Notes: generated by a model from the letters alone, not told the origin. Counted from the first letter of the stretch, positions 51,284 through 62,435 are shown. The stretch: 64,000 nucleotides of DNA from Planococcus donghaensis (GCF_001687665.2 NZ_CP016543.2:2046001-2110000); one strand, 5' to 3'. Made by a program: numbers and translations.

Positions 51284-51556
51284 TTACTTGTTTAGTTTTT
51301 CGTTATGGAATTTCTCCATAATGCCTTTTTGAGAAAACAAGTTGCGTACTGTATCAGATGGTTTAGCGCCATCATGAAGCCATTTCAACACTAGCTCTTC
51401 GTCGATTTTAACTTCAGCTGGAACTGTCAGTGGGTTGTAAGTACCTACTGTTTGAATTTGACGGCCGTCACGTGGAGCACGTGAGTCAGCTACTACAATA
51501 CGGTAAAAAGGAGATTTTTTAGCTCCCATACGTTTCAAGCGAATTTTTACTGCCAT
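51284..51556 (-). CDS. rpsP: 30S ribosomal protein S16
   Basis: S16 is essential for 30S assembly. It has 90 residues with [20 protein letters not shown] and [24 protein letters not shown] precedes ATG 51556, with an extended -10 promoter upstream. Confidence 0.97.
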   Translation of the reverse strand: MAVKIRLKRMGAKKSPFYRIVVADSRAPRDGRQIQTVGTYNPLTVPAEVKIDEELVLKWLHDGAKPSDTVRNLFSQKGIMEKFHNEKLNK

Positions 51557-51594
51557 TTCTTAAAGCACCTCCGAATAGTTTCACACAAGATATT

Positions 51595-51623
51595 ATATTA
51601 GCAAGCTTTAAATAGTTTGTAAA
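51595..51623 (-). promoter_or_regulatory. Sigma-A promoter of rpsP-khpA-rimM-trmD
   Basis: Minus-strand TTTACA (51623-51618), a 17-base spacer and TAATAT (51600-51595), with TG one base before the -10. Confidence 0.7.
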
Positions 51624-51649
51624 GTATTTTTTCTTAACACCTTAAAATT

Positions 51650-53008
51650 TTATTTAAAAAGCGAGTCTAGCCCTGGCATTCCCATCTTTTTTCTACCTTT
51701 TTTCGTGTTCATGCCAGACATTTGTTTCATCATTTTCTTCATATCTTCAAACTGTTTTAACAGTCTGTTGACATCTTGAATATTGGTTCCTGAACCTTTA
51801 GCAATTCGTTTTTTACGACTTGCGTTAATAATTTCAGGTGTTGTTTTTTCTTTTTTTGTCATCGAATAAATAATCGCTTCAACACGATCCATTTGGCTTT
51901 CATCGACTTTTGCGTTTTCAAGCCCTTTGATTTTATTGGCCCCAGGGAGCATTTTTAAAATTTCATCTAACGGTCCCATTTGTTTTACTTGTGACATTTG
52001 CTCAAGGAAATCATCAAAAGTAAATGTCGAAGTTCTGAATTTCTCTTCTAGTTCTTTTGCTTTTACTTCATCCACACTCGACTGCGCTTTTTCGATCAAG
52101 GACAACATATCGCCCATGCCAAGTATTCGCGATGCCATACGTTCAGGATGGAACGCTTCTAACGCATCCATTTTTTCACCCATCCCGACAAATTTAATCG
52201 GTTTTTGAGTGACAGAACGAATGGATAATGCCGCACCGCCTCGTGTATCACCATCAAGCTTCGTTAAAACGACGCCTGTGATGCCAATCGCTTCATCAAA
52301 GTTTTGAGCAACATTGACTGCATCTTGACCTGTCATTGAATCGACCACTAGGAAGATTTCATCTGGCTCTTTAAGCGCACGAATATCCTTTAATTCCTGC
52401 ATTAACGCTTCATCTACATGTAAACGTCCCGCCGTATCTATAATGACCGTATCCAAATGCTCAGCCTTTGCATGCTCGATTGCTTGACGCGCAATCTCTA
52501 CAGGAGACATATCTGTCCCTTTAGAGAAAACGGGTAATGATAATTGCTTACCGATCGTCTCGAGCTGCTGAATTGCTGCTGGACGATACACATCGGCCGC
52601 TACTAATAGCGGTTTACGATTGTGTTTTCTACGCAATAAATTAGCGAGTTTCCCAGTAGTTGTCGTTTTACCGGCACCTTGTAAACCAACCATCATAATA
52701 ACTGTTGGCTGTTTTGTTGAAAACTCAATTTTCCGTTCTTCGCCGCCCATCAATTCCGTTAGCTCATCTTTAACGATTTTAACGACTTGTTGTCCTGGCG
52801 TTAAGCTATCCATGACATCTTGGCCAATCGCTCGTTCACTGATTTTCTTAACGAATTCTTTTACGACTTTTAAATTGACATCCGCTTCGATCAAGGCGAA
52901 ACGAACTTCACGCATCATTTCTTTAACGTCTGCTTCGTTGACTTTACCTTTGCCTTTAATCTTAGTCATCGTACCTTGCAGGCGTTCGGATAAACCTTCA
53001 AATGCCAT
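51650..53008 (-). CDS. ffh: Signal recognition particle protein Ffh (SRP54)
   Basis: Ffh binds signal sequences and SRP RNA and targets ribosomes to FtsY. It has 452 residues: N domain, G domain with GLQGAGKTTTTGKLA and DTAGR, TKLDGDTRGG, and a Met-rich M domain (MKKMMKQMSGMNTKKG) that holds the signal peptide. It starts 12 bases after ylxM. Confidence 0.97.
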   Translation of the reverse strand: MAFEGLSERLQGTMTKIKGKGKVNEADVKEMMREVRFALIEADVNLKVVKEFVKKISERAIGQDVMDSLTPGQQVVKIVKDELTELMGGEERKIEFSTKQPTVIMMVGLQGAGKTTTTGKLANLLRRKHNRKPLLVAADVYRPAAIQQLETIGKQLSLPVFSKGTDMSPVEIARQAIEHAKAEHLDTVIIDTAGRLHVDEALMQELKDIRALKEPDEIFLVVDSMTGQDAVNVAQNFDEAIGITGVVLTKLDGDTRGGAALSIRSVTQKPIKFVGMGEKMDALEAFHPERMASRILGMGDMLSLIEKAQSSVDEVKAKELEEKFRTSTFTFDDFLEQMSQVKQMGPLDEILKMLPGANKIKGLENAKVDESQMDRVEAIIYSMTKKEKTTPEIINASRKKRIAKGSGTNIQDVNRLLKQFEDMKKMMKQMSGMNTKKGRKKMGMPGLDSLFK

Positions 53009-53020
53009 TCTTTCCGCCTC

Positions 53021-53347
53021 CTAATCCCATTCCTTTAGCTCGCCCAAAAACTGCTGGATACGTTCTTCTGTGAATGGCTCTTTTTCAAATGACGAAACCA
53101 ATTGCTGCCGTTTCTGAAATTTCTCAAAAAGCTGCAATTTGCGTTCATATTCTTCTAGCATCGCTTCCGTCCGGCGAATATTATCGTATACTGCTTGACG
53201 GGTAATGTCATATTCTTCAGCAATTTCACCCAGTGAATGGTCATCTAAATAATACAGCATCATATAACTGCGCTGTTTAGGTGTCAGTAGTTCCTGATAG
53301 AAATCAAACAAATAATTCATGCGTGTTGTTTTTTCTAGTCCCATCAT
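53021..53347 (-). CDS. ylxM: UPF0122 helix-turn-helix protein YlxM
   Basis: YlxM is a small sigma-70-region-4-like helix-turn-helix protein (108 residues) linked to the SRP genes; [20 protein letters not shown] is the HTH region. It is thought to act with SRP but its mechanism is not clear. I chose ATG 53347 after GGGGTGAG; the next ATG (53344) gives MGLEKTTR and is also possible. Confidence 0.92.
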   Translation of the reverse strand: MMGLEKTTRMNYLFDFYQELLTPKQRSYMMLYYLDDHSLGEIAEEYDITRQAVYDNIRRTEAMLEEYERKLQLFEKFQKRQQLVSSFEKEPFTEERIQQFLGELKEWD

Positions 53348-53376
53348 TGACACTCACCCCACTCGTTCTCTTGCTT

Positions 53377-53405
53377 AGAATACTGAATAACAATAGTGCT
53401 GTCAA
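53377..53405 (-). promoter_or_regulatory. Sigma-A promoter of ylxM-ffh
   Basis: Minus-strand consensus TTGACA (53405-53400), a 17-base spacer and TATTCT (53382-53377). The 64-base gap between ftsY and ylxM consists mostly of this. Confidence 0.78.
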
Positions 53406-53411
53406 GTAATT

Positions 53412-54428
53412 TTACTTGTCTGCTTCTTCATCTTCTAACTGTTGTTCTTTATCCAATCCTTCAGCAAATAGCCCGTAGACGTATTTTTGTGCATCAAACG
53501 GCTGTAAATCGTCCATTTTTTCGCCAAGTCCGACATATTTAACGGGAATTTTCAACTTGTTACGGATCGCTAAAACAATTCCGCCTTTTGCTGTGCCATC
53601 AAGTTTCGTTAAGACAATCCCTGTTACATCTGTTACCTCTTTAAACGTTTGAGCTTGTAGCATCGCATTTTGACCTGTTGTCGCATCAAGAGCCAATAAC
53701 ACTTCATGTGGAGCACCAGGAATTTCACGTGAAATAACGCGATGAACTTTTTGAAGTTCATTCATCAAATTAACTTTGTTTTGCAAACGTCCTGCTGTGT
53801 CACAGATTAACACATCGACACCGCGAGACTTCGCTGAGCGTACAGCATCGTACATAACAGCAGCAGGATCCGATCCTTCACTTTGTTTGATGACATCCAC
53901 ACCAACACGTTTGCCCCAAACATCCAATTGTTCAATTGCGCCTGCTCGGAAAGTATCACCGGCTGCTAACATAACGGTTTTTCCTTCACTTTTAAAGCGG
54001 TGAGCTAGTTTGCCAATCGTAGTCGTTTTCCCAACGCCATTGACACCAACCATTAAAATAACGGTTAATCCTTCAACAAAGTTAATCTCATTGATCTCGG
54101 CTTCACCAGCTTCATAAATTTCCACCAACTTTTCTGAAATAACGGATTGAACATTTGAAGTATCTTTAACATTTTTGCGCTGAACTTCAAAACGTAAGTC
54201 GTCCATCAATTCGATAACGGTTTCAAAGCCCACATCCGCTTGCAGTAAAATCTCTTCTAATTCTTCAAAGAAATCTTCATCCACTTTACGGTATTTCGCT
54301 ACCAAATCATTAATTTTTGATGTAAAGCCTATACGGGTTTTGGCTAATCCCTCTTTGTATTTTTCAGTTGATTCTTCAGCTTCGGTATTGCCAGCAAATT
54401 TATCTTTTAATTTTTTGAAGAAACTCAC
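53412..54428 (-). CDS. ftsY: Signal recognition particle receptor FtsY
   Basis: FtsY is the membrane-associated SRP receptor GTPase. It has 338 residues with only a short acidic A region, then NG domains: GVNGVGKTTTIGKLA, DTAGRLQNK, TKLDGTAKGG. The start is GTG 54428, nine bases after AAAGGAG; the first Met given by most tools is this GTG. Confidence 0.96.
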   Translation of the reverse strand: MSFFKKLKDKFAGNTEAEESTEKYKEGLAKTRIGFTSKINDLVAKYRKVDEDFFEELEEILLQADVGFETVIELMDDLRFEVQRKNVKDTSNVQSVISEKLVEIYEAGEAEINEINFVEGLTVILMVGVNGVGKTTTIGKLAHRFKSEGKTVMLAAGDTFRAGAIEQLDVWGKRVGVDVIKQSEGSDPAAVMYDAVRSAKSRGVDVLICDTAGRLQNKVNLMNELQKVHRVISREIPGAPHEVLLALDATTGQNAMLQAQTFKEVTDVTGIVLTKLDGTAKGGIVLAIRNKLKIPVKYVGLGEKMDDLQPFDAQKYVYGLFAEGLDKEQQLEDEEADK

Positions 54429-54445
54429 AAATAAACACTCCTTTT

Positions 54446-57400
54446 TCAGATTTTTTCTTCGAGCTTGACTGATACTAACTTGGAAATTCCGGACTCTTGC
54501 ATGGTGATGCCATATAAAACATCGGCACCTTCCATAGTTCCTTTGCGGTGTGTAATGACGATAAATTGCGTGTCTTCACTGAACTTCTTCAAGTATTGAC
54601 TGTACCGTACGACATTTGATTCATCAAGCGCCGCTTCAACTTCATCTAGAACACAAAACGGTACCGGTCGCACATTTAAAATCGCAAATAATAATGCAAT
54701 AGCAGTTAGTGCACGTTCTCCTCCTGATAGCAAACTCAAATTCTGTAGTTTTTTACCGGGCGGTTGCGCAATAATCTCGACTCCCGTCATTAACATATCT
54801 TTAGGATTGGTTAACACTAAGTCCGCCGATCCACCGCCAAATAACTCTTTAAAGACACGTTGGAACTGTATACGGATTGCATGGAAAGTCTCATCAAAAC
54901 GACTCGTCATTTCAACGTCCATTTCGCGAATCAATGTACGCAATGTTTCTTTTGCTTCGTTCAAATCGTCGCGTTGCTCGGTTAAAAAGGCGTGGCGATC
55001 TGAAACGTGCTCGTACTCTTCTATTGCCCCTACATGAACAGGACCCAATTCTTCAATAGACTGCTTGAGCAGCTTTACTTTTCTACGGACTGCTGTTTCT
55101 TCGTCCATCATTTCAAACTGTTTAGCTTGCTCCATTGTCAATTGATAATTAGTTTCGAGCTGTGAGATCAAGCTTTGGATTTGAACTTCTAAACGTGTTG
55201 ATTTGACTTCATAAATTCGAATGGCTTCTACATAACCTTTGTAAATGCGTTGCTGCTCTTTCAAGTTTTCTTCTAAATTGTTTAAGCTAGTTTGTTCTTT
55301 TGCACGTTGTTCTTTTGTTTCATTGACGGTTTGTTGAATCTGAATTTTTTTTGCAGACCATACTTTTATTTCTTGTAAAATTTCTTCATCAGAATACACT
55401 TTTGCTGCTTCTTCTGATTGAATCCATTCCAGTTCTTTTTGATGATCTTGCAATTTTTGATTGCTTTTTTCTAGTCGTTCAAACAGTTCGGCTTCGCTTG
55501 CTGTTAATTGCGCAACGCGTTCTTTTGTCACGGCATAAAGAGATTTTTGTTCAGCCAACTTCCCTAGCACTTGATCCCGCGCCGACTCGTTTTGTTGCTT
55601 AAACAAAGTTAATTCGTCGATCTTTACTGTGATGTCATTTAATTCACCGACAATGCTTTCAAGTCGCATCGATGCTGTTTCCTTACGTTTAGTGATCGCG
55701 GTTAAATCGTATTCCTTGTTTTTCTGTTCGGCTTGAAAAATATCAAATCGCTCTAATGTAGTTTTTAACACCGCTTCTATTTCCCGCAACAGAATCGCGC
55801 TTTCCGCTTCTAAATCACGATATTTTTCACCTTCAGTTTGCAAAATCCGAATTGCTTCTTCCGCCGCTTTTACTGTTTCTTGTTCTGTACGTACTGTTTT
55901 TTCAGCGGTTAAGATGGTTTCTTCTAATTCAGTAGCCTGAACAAGCAATTGCTCTAACTCGGCTTTTCGCGTAAAGAAAGAAGCTTGCGTTTTGTTCGCG
56001 CCTCCTGTCATCGATCCACCTGCATTGACGATATCGCCTTCAAGTGTCACAACGCGGAATCGGTTCCCTATGGCTTTAGCAATCGCCGTTGCCCCTTTAA
56101 GATCCTCAGCGATAATTACGTTACCTAGTAGATTTTCAATAATCATGCCATATTGCGGATCATAGCTAACCAATTCAAATGCCATATTAATATATGACGG
56201 GTGTTTGCTTACCGCCGCTAGCGTGTGATCAGGAATCATTCTTGGCTTCATAACTGTCATTGGAAGAAATGTCGAACGACCTGCTCTTTTCTTTCGTAGA
56301 AAATCGATTGCTTCGCGCGCATGCTGCTCATTTTCCGTTACAATGTGCTGACTCGAAGCACCTAAAGCTGTTTCAATCGCTTTCGCGTAGTTTTTCTCTA
56401 CTTGAGCGAGTTCAGCAACCGCTCCTCTAATCCCTTGCAATTGACCTTTTTCACGAGCTACCAATACTTCTCGTACCCCTTGGAAAAAGCCAGAAAAATC
56501 AGCTTCTAATTCTTGTAGCGTTTCAATACGAGCTGCCAATTGCTTTTGCGACTGGTATGCCTGGAACAGCATTGATTGTTTTTGTTCGAAAGCCTGCTTT
56601 TGCTGTTGGTAAGCAGCTTCACTTTCTTTATATTCCTTACGTTTATTGTCTAATGAGGACCTAGCTTCTTTAAGTTCTTTTTCTGCACGTGCTTTTTCAG
56701 CTTTTAACTTAGAAAGTTCTGCAGTGAAATCGGCTCGTTGTGTACTAATGCGTCCGGTAGACTCTGTTAGTTGTTGTTCTTGCAAGCCAATATTTTTCAA
56801 CTCATTTTTAACGGTTGCTTGCTCATTCATCAAATCAATATAGATTGACTTGCAATTTTCGATTTCATTGTCGATATCTGCTGGTGTCCGGTTGAGCTGT
56901 TCTTCGAGTTGCTGAATGGCAGTTCGAATTGAGTGACGCTCAGTTTTGCGTTCTTCTAATAATGCCAATTGCTCGCTATGTTTTTTCTTTAAAAGTTCGT
57001 TTTCTTGTTTTTCTGCCTCTACATTTTCTTGCAATTGCAATGCTTGACGATCCGCATTGCTCTTTTTCTCAGACATTAATAATTTGCGCCCTTGCCACTT
57101 TTCTGTCTCTGCACTAGCTTCGACTAAAGCATTTTGCGCTTTGTCTATTTTATTATCCATATCAAAAAGCGTCTTTCGTATGTTGGAGACAAGACGCTCT
57201 TTGTCATTAATTTCTGCTGATAGTTGCTGCTCGTTTTTTGAATGAGATGCAGCTTCCTGCGCCAAATGATTTAGCTCTTGTTCAAGGTTTCCTGCATCAT
57301 GCGCTAGCAAAGCGATATCTGCATCTTTTAACTGCTCGTTCATATCGAGAAAATCTCTAGCAGTGGAAGCTTGAATTTGAAGCGGTTCCATTCGTCCGTC

Positions 57401-57994
57401 CAATTCATGTAAAATATCAAGCACCCGGTTCAGGTTTTCATCCGTTTCATTTAATTTGATTTCAGCTTTTTTCTTGCGCTGCTTATATTTTAAAACGCCC
57501 GCTGCTTCCTCGAAGATTGACCGACGCTCTTCTGCTTTGGAATTCAAAATTTCATCTACTCGTCCTTGCGAGATGATCGAAAAAGCTTCTTTCCCAAGTC
57601 CGGAATCCATGAACAAGTCCGTAATATCTTTAAGCCGGCAATTTTGTTTGTTTAATAAATAAGCACTTTCACCACTGCGAAAAACCCTTCTCGTTACGCT
57701 GATTTCGCTGTAATCAAGAGGGACTCGGCCATCTGTATTATCTAAAATTAATGTTACTTCCGCAAAATTTAACGGTTTTCTTGAATCACTGCCGGCAAAA
57801 ATGACATCCTCCATTTTAGCTCCTCGCAGTGATTTTGCTGATTGTTCTCCGAGCACCCAGCGGATGGCATCGGTAACATTGCTTTTACCGCTACCGTTTG
57901 GTCCAACGACCGCTGTTACTCCTGGTACAAAGTCGATGCCAATACGATCAGCAAACGACTTGAACCCCATGACTTCCAATCTCTTCAAAAACAT
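54446..57994 (-). CDS. smc: Chromosome partition protein SMC
   Basis: SMC is the condensin ATPase that organises the chromosome. It has 1182 residues: N-terminal Walker A GPNGSGKSNVTDAIRW (about 32-47), a long coiled coil, a hinge (about 510-670; GIRGAVAELAQVEKNYAKAI), a second coiled coil, then the C-terminal signature LSLLSGGERALTAIALLF and Walker B VLDEVEAALDE. The gap after rnc is two bases. Confidence 0.98.
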   Translation of the reverse strand: MFLKRLEVMGFKSFADRIGIDFVPGVTAVVGPNGSGKSNVTDAIRWVLGEQSAKSLRGAKMEDVIFAGSDSRKPLNFAEVTLILDNTDGRVPLDYSEISVTRRVFRSGESAYLLNKQNCRLKDITDLFMDSGLGKEAFSIISQGRVDEILNSKAEERRSIFEEAAGVLKYKQRKKKAEIKLNETDENLNRVLDILHELDGRMEPLQIQASTARDFLDMNEQLKDADIALLAHDAGNLEQELNHLAQEAASHSKNEQQLSAEINDKERLVSNIRKTLFDMDNKIDKAQNALVEASAETEKWQGRKLLMSEKKSNADRQALQLQENVEAEKQENELLKKKHSEQLALLEERKTERHSIRTAIQQLEEQLNRTPADIDNEIENCKSIYIDLMNEQATVKNELKNIGLQEQQLTESTGRISTQRADFTAELSKLKAEKARAEKELKEARSSLDNKRKEYKESEAAYQQQKQAFEQKQSMLFQAYQSQKQLAARIETLQELEADFSGFFQGVREVLVAREKGQLQGIRGAVAELAQVEKNYAKAIETALGASSQHIVTENEQHAREAIDFLRKKRAGRSTFLPMTVMKPRMIPDHTLAAVSKHPSYINMAFELVSYDPQYGMIIENLLGNVIIAEDLKGATAIAKAIGNRFRVVTLEGDIVNAGGSMTGGANKTQASFFTRKAELEQLLVQATELEETILTAEKTVRTEQETVKAAEEAIRILQTEGEKYRDLEAESAILLREIEAVLKTTLERFDIFQAEQKNKEYDLTAITKRKETASMRLESIVGELNDITVKIDELTLFKQQNESARDQVLGKLAEQKSLYAVTKERVAQLTASEAELFERLEKSNQKLQDHQKELEWIQSEEAAKVYSDEEILQEIKVWSAKKIQIQQTVNETKEQRAKEQTSLNNLEENLKEQQRIYKGYVEAIRIYEVKSTRLEVQIQSLISQLETNYQLTMEQAKQFEMMDEETAVRRKVKLLKQSIEELGPVHVGAIEEYEHVSDRHAFLTEQRDDLNEAKETLRTLIREMDVEMTSRFDETFHAIRIQFQRVFKELFGGGSADLVLTNPKDMLMTGVEIIAQPPGKKLQNLSLLSGGERALTAIALLFAILNVRPVPFCVLDEVEAALDESNVVRYSQYLKKFSEDTQFIVITHRKGTMEGADVLYGITMQESGISKLVSVKLEEKI

Positions 57995-57996
57995 TA

Positions 57997-58752
57997 TTAC
58001 TCCTCCGCCGCTTCTTGCAATTTACGGATTGCCAGCTGAGCTGCTTGCTGTTCCGCTTCTTTTTTTGATCGGCCATTTCCGACCCCAAGTTCTCTATCTG
58101 CTAGAGAAACGCGAGTGACAAATACACGGCTGTGGGCCGGACCGATTTCATCTATAATTTCATAACTCAATGTGCCATTATTTTTTTGCTGAACCAATTC
58201 CTGCAATTGACTCTTATAATCCATCACATGCGAAAAAGCACCGATATCTACTTTTGGAAATAATACCATTTCCAAAAACGCAACCACAGGCTCTAACCCT
58301 TGGTCTAGATAAAGCGCACCGATATACGATTCGAAAACGTCAGCTAGTAGTGCCGGACGCGTCCGACCACCAGTTAACTCTTCTCCTTTGCCTAAAAGGA
58401 TGTATTTCCCAAACCCAAGTTCATTAGCAAACATAACCAGTGAAGGTTCACAAACGATTGCAGCACGCAGTTTCGTCAATTCGCCTTCGCTCATTTCCGG
58501 ATACTTCATGTATAGGTAATGCGAAACGGATAACTCCAATACTGCATCTCCTAGAAACTCCAGGCGTTCGTTATCGGTAAATTGTTTTCTTCGATGCTCA
58601 TTCACATAAGATGAATGGGTGAAAGCTTGATACAGCAATGCAGGCTTATTGAATGTGATATTCAGCTCTTTTTGCAATTGTTCAAATGCTACTTTAGCGC
58701 TTTCTTTTAAGACGCCAGGCTTTTGATGATTTGTTTTTCTATTTATCGCCAT
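57997..58752 (-). CDS. rnc: Ribonuclease III
   Basis: RNase III cuts double-stranded RNA in rRNA processing and SRP RNA maturation. It has 251 residues: catalytic [13 protein letters not shown] (acidic metal ligands) and a second acidic site [14 protein letters not shown], then a C-terminal dsRNA-binding domain ([12 protein letters not shown] to [14 protein letters not shown]). ATG 58752 is used; the longer frame starts at TTG without an RBS. Confidence 0.96.
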   Translation of the reverse strand: MAINRKTNHQKPGVLKESAKVAFEQLQKELNITFNKPALLYQAFTHSSYVNEHRRKQFTDNERLEFLGDAVLELSVSHYLYMKYPEMSEGELTKLRAAIVCEPSLVMFANELGFGKYILLGKGEELTGGRTRPALLADVFESYIGALYLDQGLEPVVAFLEMVLFPKVDIGAFSHVMDYKSQLQELVQQKNNGTLSYEIIDEIGPAHSRVFVTRVSLADRELGVGNGRSKKEAEQQAAQLAIRKLQEAAEE

Positions 58753-58820
58753 TTTTATCTGCCTTCCTTTGTGTACTTCTTTCAATTTTACCTGTTTTCC
58801 AACTAATGTGCAAAAGAGAA

Positions 58821-58861
58821 TTGACGCACAATCGCTTAGTATAACAGCAATCGTGCGCCAA
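58821..58861 (-). terminator. Intrinsic terminator after acpP
   Basis: A 16-base stem (TTGACGCACAATCGCT with AGCAATCGTGCGCCAA, including three G-U or mismatched pairs), followed by CTCTTTTG on the minus strand. Confidence 0.8.
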
Positions 58862-58875
58862 TAGATGTTTACATA

Positions 58876-59109
58876 TTATTGTTTCTTTTCGATATACGTT
58901 ACTGCGTCGCCTACTGTAGTCATGTTTTCAGCGTCTTCGTCAGAAATTTCCATATCGAACTCATCTTCAAGTTCCATAACAAGTTCTACTACGTCCAATG
59001 AATCTGCACCTAGGTCACCTGTGAAAGAAGCTTCAAGTTTCACTTCGCTTTCTTCTACACCTAGACGATCCACGATTACTTTAGTTACTCTATCTAATAC
59101 TGTTGACAA
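58876..59109 (-). CDS. acpP: Acyl carrier protein
   Basis: ACP carries growing fatty acyl chains on a 4'-phosphopantetheine at the Ser in [12 protein letters not shown] (about residue 36). I chose TTG 59109, eight bases after GGAGG, giving 77 residues, the exact B. subtilis length; the GTG at 59118 lies on the RBS. It is the last gene of the FapR operon. Confidence 0.95.
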   Translation of the reverse strand: MSTVLDRVTKVIVDRLGVEESEVKLEASFTGDLGADSLDVVELVMELEDEFDMEISDEDAENMTTVGDAVTYIEKKQ

Positions 59110-59149
59110 TGTCGTCACCTCCCCTCAAATCAGTATACAAAAAAATTAC

Positions 59150-59896
59150 CTACATGACCATGCCGCCGTCAAGATGAAGCGTTTGTCCTGTCATATAGGA
59201 AGCATCATCTGAAGCTAGGAATAGTGCAGCTTTTGCAACGTCTTCTGGTGCGCCAAAACGACCTAATGGAATTTGTCCCATCATCGTTTTTTGAACATCA
59301 TCACTTAATTGTTCAGTCATGTCGGTCGTGATAAATCCAGGAGCTACCGCATTTGCTGTAATTCCACGACTCGCTAGTTCACGCGCTGTCGTTTTTGTTA
59401 AGCCGATGACTCCCGCTTTTGCAGCAACATAATTTGCTTGACCAGCATTGCCCATTACGCCCACAATTGAGGCAATATTGACAATTCGTCCAGAACGCTG
59501 TTTCATCATTTGACGGGTTACTGCTTTTGTGCAAATAAATACGCCTTTTAAGTTGATGTTAATAACATCATCCCATTCATCATCTTTCATGCGCATCATT
59601 AAGTTATCACGCGTGATGCCTGCATTATTCACTAAAATATCGACAGAACCAAAGGTTTTCATCGTTTCATCAACCATTGCTTTTACCGATTCTGCATCCG
59701 CTACATTGGCTTTAACTGCAATGGCATTGCCGCCATTCGCTTCGATATCCGCCACTACCGCTTCAGCTTTTTCTTGACTGCCGCTATAATTTACAACAAC
59801 TTTCGCACCGTCTGCTGCAAATTTACGCGCTATTTCTGCCCCGATCCCACGAGATCCGCCCGTAATAATTGCTGTTTTCCCTGCAAGTTTACTCAT
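59150..59896 (-). CDS. fabG: 3-oxoacyl-ACP reductase FabG
   Basis: FabG reduces beta-ketoacyl-ACP with NADPH. It is a short-chain dehydrogenase of 248 residues: [12 protein letters not shown], the NNAG motif ([12 protein letters not shown]), catalytic Ser and the Tyr-x-x-x-Lys in [12 protein letters not shown] overlaps the fabD stop by four bases. Confidence 0.97.
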   Translation of the reverse strand: MSKLAGKTAIITGGSRGIGAEIARKFAADGAKVVVNYSGSQEKAEAVVADIEANGGNAIAVKANVADAESVKAMVDETMKTFGSVDILVNNAGITRDNLMMRMKDDEWDDVININLKGVFICTKAVTRQMMKQRSGRIVNIASIVGVMGNAGQANYVAAKAGVIGLTKTTARELASRGITANAVAPGFITTDMTEQLSDDVQKTMMGQIPLGRFGAPEDVAKAALFLASDDASYMTGQTLHLDGGMVM

Positions 59897-60831
59897 TTCG
59901 CCAACTCCTCTACCGCTTTTTCAAATGACTCCAAGTCATAGACAGGCAAAGTTTTCACTGAACGGTCAATTTTTTTCACTAATCCACTCAATACTTTTCC
60001 TGGACCAATTTCAACAAATACTGTGACACCAAGATCTATCATTTCACGCACTGACTGTTCCCATAGCACCGGAGAATACAATTGACGAACGAGAAGATCT
60101 TGGATTTGCGTCGCATTTGTCTCTGCTTTGGCTGTCACGTTTGAAATAACAGGCACTTTCGCATCTAACAAGAACGACATGCTAAGTTCTTTTGCTAAAT
60201 CTTGTGACGCTGAACGCATCAATTCCGAGTGAAACGGCCCGCTCACATCAAGTGGAATGGCTCGCTTAGCTCCGCGTTCTTTAGCAACGATACACGCTTG
60301 CTCAACGCCTGCTTTTGTACCCGAAATAACGATTTGTCCAGGGCAATTTAAGTTTGCTAATTGAACAACACCTGTCGTATCTGTTACTTCATTTGTTACT
60401 TTTTCGAGTTCATCACTTTCCATGCCTAAAATAGCCGCCATCGTCCCTTCACCTGCTGGGAATGCCGTATTCATAAACAATCCACGCTTATGTACAATAT
60501 TTACCGCTGTTGGAAATTCTAACACATTTGAAGTTACAAGCGCGCTGTATTCGCCAAGACTGTGACCAGCTGTAAAATCTGGTCTAATCCCTGCACGAAT
60601 CAATCGTTCTGTAATCATCGAACTTACGGTTAGAAGGGCTGGCTGCGCATGATATGTTAACGTCAACTCTTCTTGTGGACCTTCTAGCATTAACTTTGAT
60701 AAATCTAAATCAAGTGCTTGGTTGGCACTTTCAAAGAAATTACGGCTCGTGTCGTCTGTTAAAAAACTCTCACCCATGCCAACAGTTTGCGAACCTTGAC
60801 CTGGATAAATAAATGCAATCTTAGTCTTCAT
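59893..60831 (-). CDS. fabD: Malonyl-CoA:ACP transacylase
   Basis: FabD moves malonyl groups from CoA to ACP. It has 312 residues with FIYPGQGSQ near the N-terminus, nucleophile Ser in [10 protein letters not shown] and the His of [10 protein letters not shown]. It overlaps plsX by 11 bases. Confidence 0.97.
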   Translation of the reverse strand: MKTKIAFIYPGQGSQTVGMGESFLTDDTSRNFFESANQALDLDLSKLMLEGPQEELTLTYHAQPALLTVSSMITERLIRAGIRPDFTAGHSLGEYSALVTSNVLEFPTAVNIVHKRGLFMNTAFPAGEGTMAAILGMESDELEKVTNEVTDTTGVVQLANLNCPGQIVISGTKAGVEQACIVAKERGAKRAIPLDVSGPFHSELMRSASQDLAKELSMSFLLDAKVPVISNVTAKAETNATQIQDLLVRQLYSPVLWEQSVREMIDLGVTVFVEIGPGKVLSGLVKKIDRSVKTLPVYDLESFEKAVEELAK

Positions 60832-61819
60832 GTAATGTCTCCTTTTTCAACGTACTATAAATCGTGCCTGTTACATCAAACTCAATCATGGTACGCGTTT
60901 GGCGTATCGCATTGAATAAGGCATTGGCATTTGACGAGCCATGCGCTTTTATAACTGGTGCTTTTAAGCCGAATAATCCGGCACCACCGTACTCGCTATA
61001 ATCTAACATGCCTTTTAACCCTTTCAAGTCATCTTTCACAAGAAAAGCCGCCACTTTTGTTTTAACTGAGCTCATGAAGACATCTTTCATCATCGCAAAC
61101 ACGTTCATTGCCGTTCCTTCAATAGTTTTTAGCACCATATTGCCAGTAAAACCATCGGTTACAACAACATCCGCCACGCCATTTAATAAATCACGAGACT
61201 CCACGTTGCCAATAAAATTAACAGGTGCTTCTTTTAATAAAGGAAACGCAGCTTTTGTTAAATCATTGCCTTTTTTCTCTTCAGTTCCGATATTCAACAA
61301 GCCCACTGTTGGATTTTTAATGCCGCGAACTTTTTCAGCATAAATGCTGCCCATAATTGCATACTGCACAAGGTGTTCTGGCTTAGCTTCAGCATTGGCC
61401 CCTAAATCAAGCATGACAAACCCTTTGCTATCAATTGTCGGCAAGGTTGGAGCTAATGCCGGACGATCTACTCCGTCAATACGCCCAACGATAAACAGTC
61501 CTGCTGACATAAGTGCTCCAGTATTCCCCGCAGACACACAACCATCTGCATTTCCGTCTTTTACCGCTTGCGCCATTCGAACCATCGAAGCATCTTTTTT
61601 CCGTTTAACCGACCGTGCAGGGTCATCTTCTGATGTAATTACTTCTTCACAATGAACGATTGTTAGACGATCATGTTCCTTCAGAAATTCTTTCATCTTA
61701 TCTTCATGACCATATAATTGAATTTCGATATCAGTAAATTCTTCTAACGCTTTATAGACACCCGCGACAATTTCTTTTGGGGCATTGTCTCCACCCATTG
61801 CATCTACTGCTATTCTCAC
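60821..61819 (-). CDS. plsX: Phosphate acyltransferase PlsX
   Basis: PlsX makes acyl-phosphate from acyl-ACP, the first step of phospholipid synthesis in Gram-positive bacteria. It has 332 residues with [15 protein letters not shown] at the N-terminus. The start is GTG 61819, overlapping the fapR stop by four bases (GTGA), with GAAGGTGA upstream. Confidence 0.96.
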   Translation of the reverse strand: MRIAVDAMGGDNAPKEIVAGVYKALEEFTDIEIQLYGHEDKMKEFLKEHDRLTIVHCEEVITSEDDPARSVKRKKDASMVRMAQAVKDGNADGCVSAGNTGALMSAGLFIVGRIDGVDRPALAPTLPTIDSKGFVMLDLGANAEAKPEHLVQYAIMGSIYAEKVRGIKNPTVGLLNIGTEEKKGNDLTKAAFPLLKEAPVNFIGNVESRDLLNGVADVVVTDGFTGNMVLKTIEGTAMNVFAMMKDVFMSSVKTKVAAFLVKDDLKGLKGMLDYSEYGGAGLFGLKAPVIKAHGSSNANALFNAIRQTRTMIEFDVTGTIYSTLKKETLHED

Positions 61820-62400
61820 TTTACGTCACCTTCACTTTGTTCTGTCATTCGATACATTTCAAATGTACCAATAAAAACCGTTTGTTGTTCAACAGAAGAA
61901 GTCACTTTTACAAACGCCCTGTTTTTTTCAGGGTGACTGTCGACTACTTCCGCTTTAGCAACAATCCGTTGTCCAGCCGTAACCGGTCGCAAAAATTGCA
62001 GTTCCGACTTTACCGTCAATGCCAATTCTTCGTTCATTACTGCTACTGCTAACGAATTAGCTTGAGCAAATAAATGATGACCTCTGGCAATTTGGTTACG
62101 TTGAAAAACATGCTCTGGTTTTACATCGAAAATTGAAATTGCTTTTTTATCTAATTCAATATCAATAATCTCGCCAATTACTTCATCAATTGGCAACGAT
62201 TTTACTTCGTCTTCAAACGTTTTTACAGCAACGTGTTTAATGCGCTCTCTCAATTCTGGAATGGCAAGCTCCATTCGGTCTAATCGAATTGTTTGGACAC
62301 TTACGTTAAATGTGACTGAAAGTTCTTCATCGGTCACAAAAGGATTTTCTTTAATCGACTCTTTCAACGCTTGTTGTCGCTGTTTTTTTGGTCTTTTCAC
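61816..62400 (-). CDS. fapR: Fatty acid biosynthesis repressor FapR
   Basis: FapR senses malonyl-CoA and represses fatty acid and phospholipid genes. It has 194 residues: N-terminal HTH ([20 protein letters not shown]) and a hotdog-fold ligand domain (about 70-190). The start is GTG 62400 after GGTGA; the longer frame adds eight residues not seen in the family. A FapR operator overlaps its own transcription start, so the operon plsX-fabD-fabG-acpP is self-regulated. Confidence 0.96.
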   Translation of the reverse strand: MKRPKKQRQQALKESIKENPFVTDEELSVTFNVSVQTIRLDRMELAIPELRERIKHVAVKTFEDEVKSLPIDEVIGEIIDIELDKKAISIFDVKPEHVFQRNQIARGHHLFAQANSLAVAVMNEELALTVKSELQFLRPVTAGQRIVAKAEVVDSHPEKNRAFVKVTSSVEQQTVFIGTFEMYRMTEQSEGDVK

Positions 62401-62416
62401 TATGTCACCGCCCGCT

Positions 62417-62435
62417 ATTAGCACTTGGTACTAAT
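62417..62435. promoter_or_regulatory. FapR operator
   Basis: ATTAGTACCAAGTGCTAAT (minus strand) is a near-perfect match to the known FapR inverted repeat TTAGTACC...GGTACTAA. It lies just downstream of the -10 box of the fapR promoter, over the start site. Confidence 0.88.
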
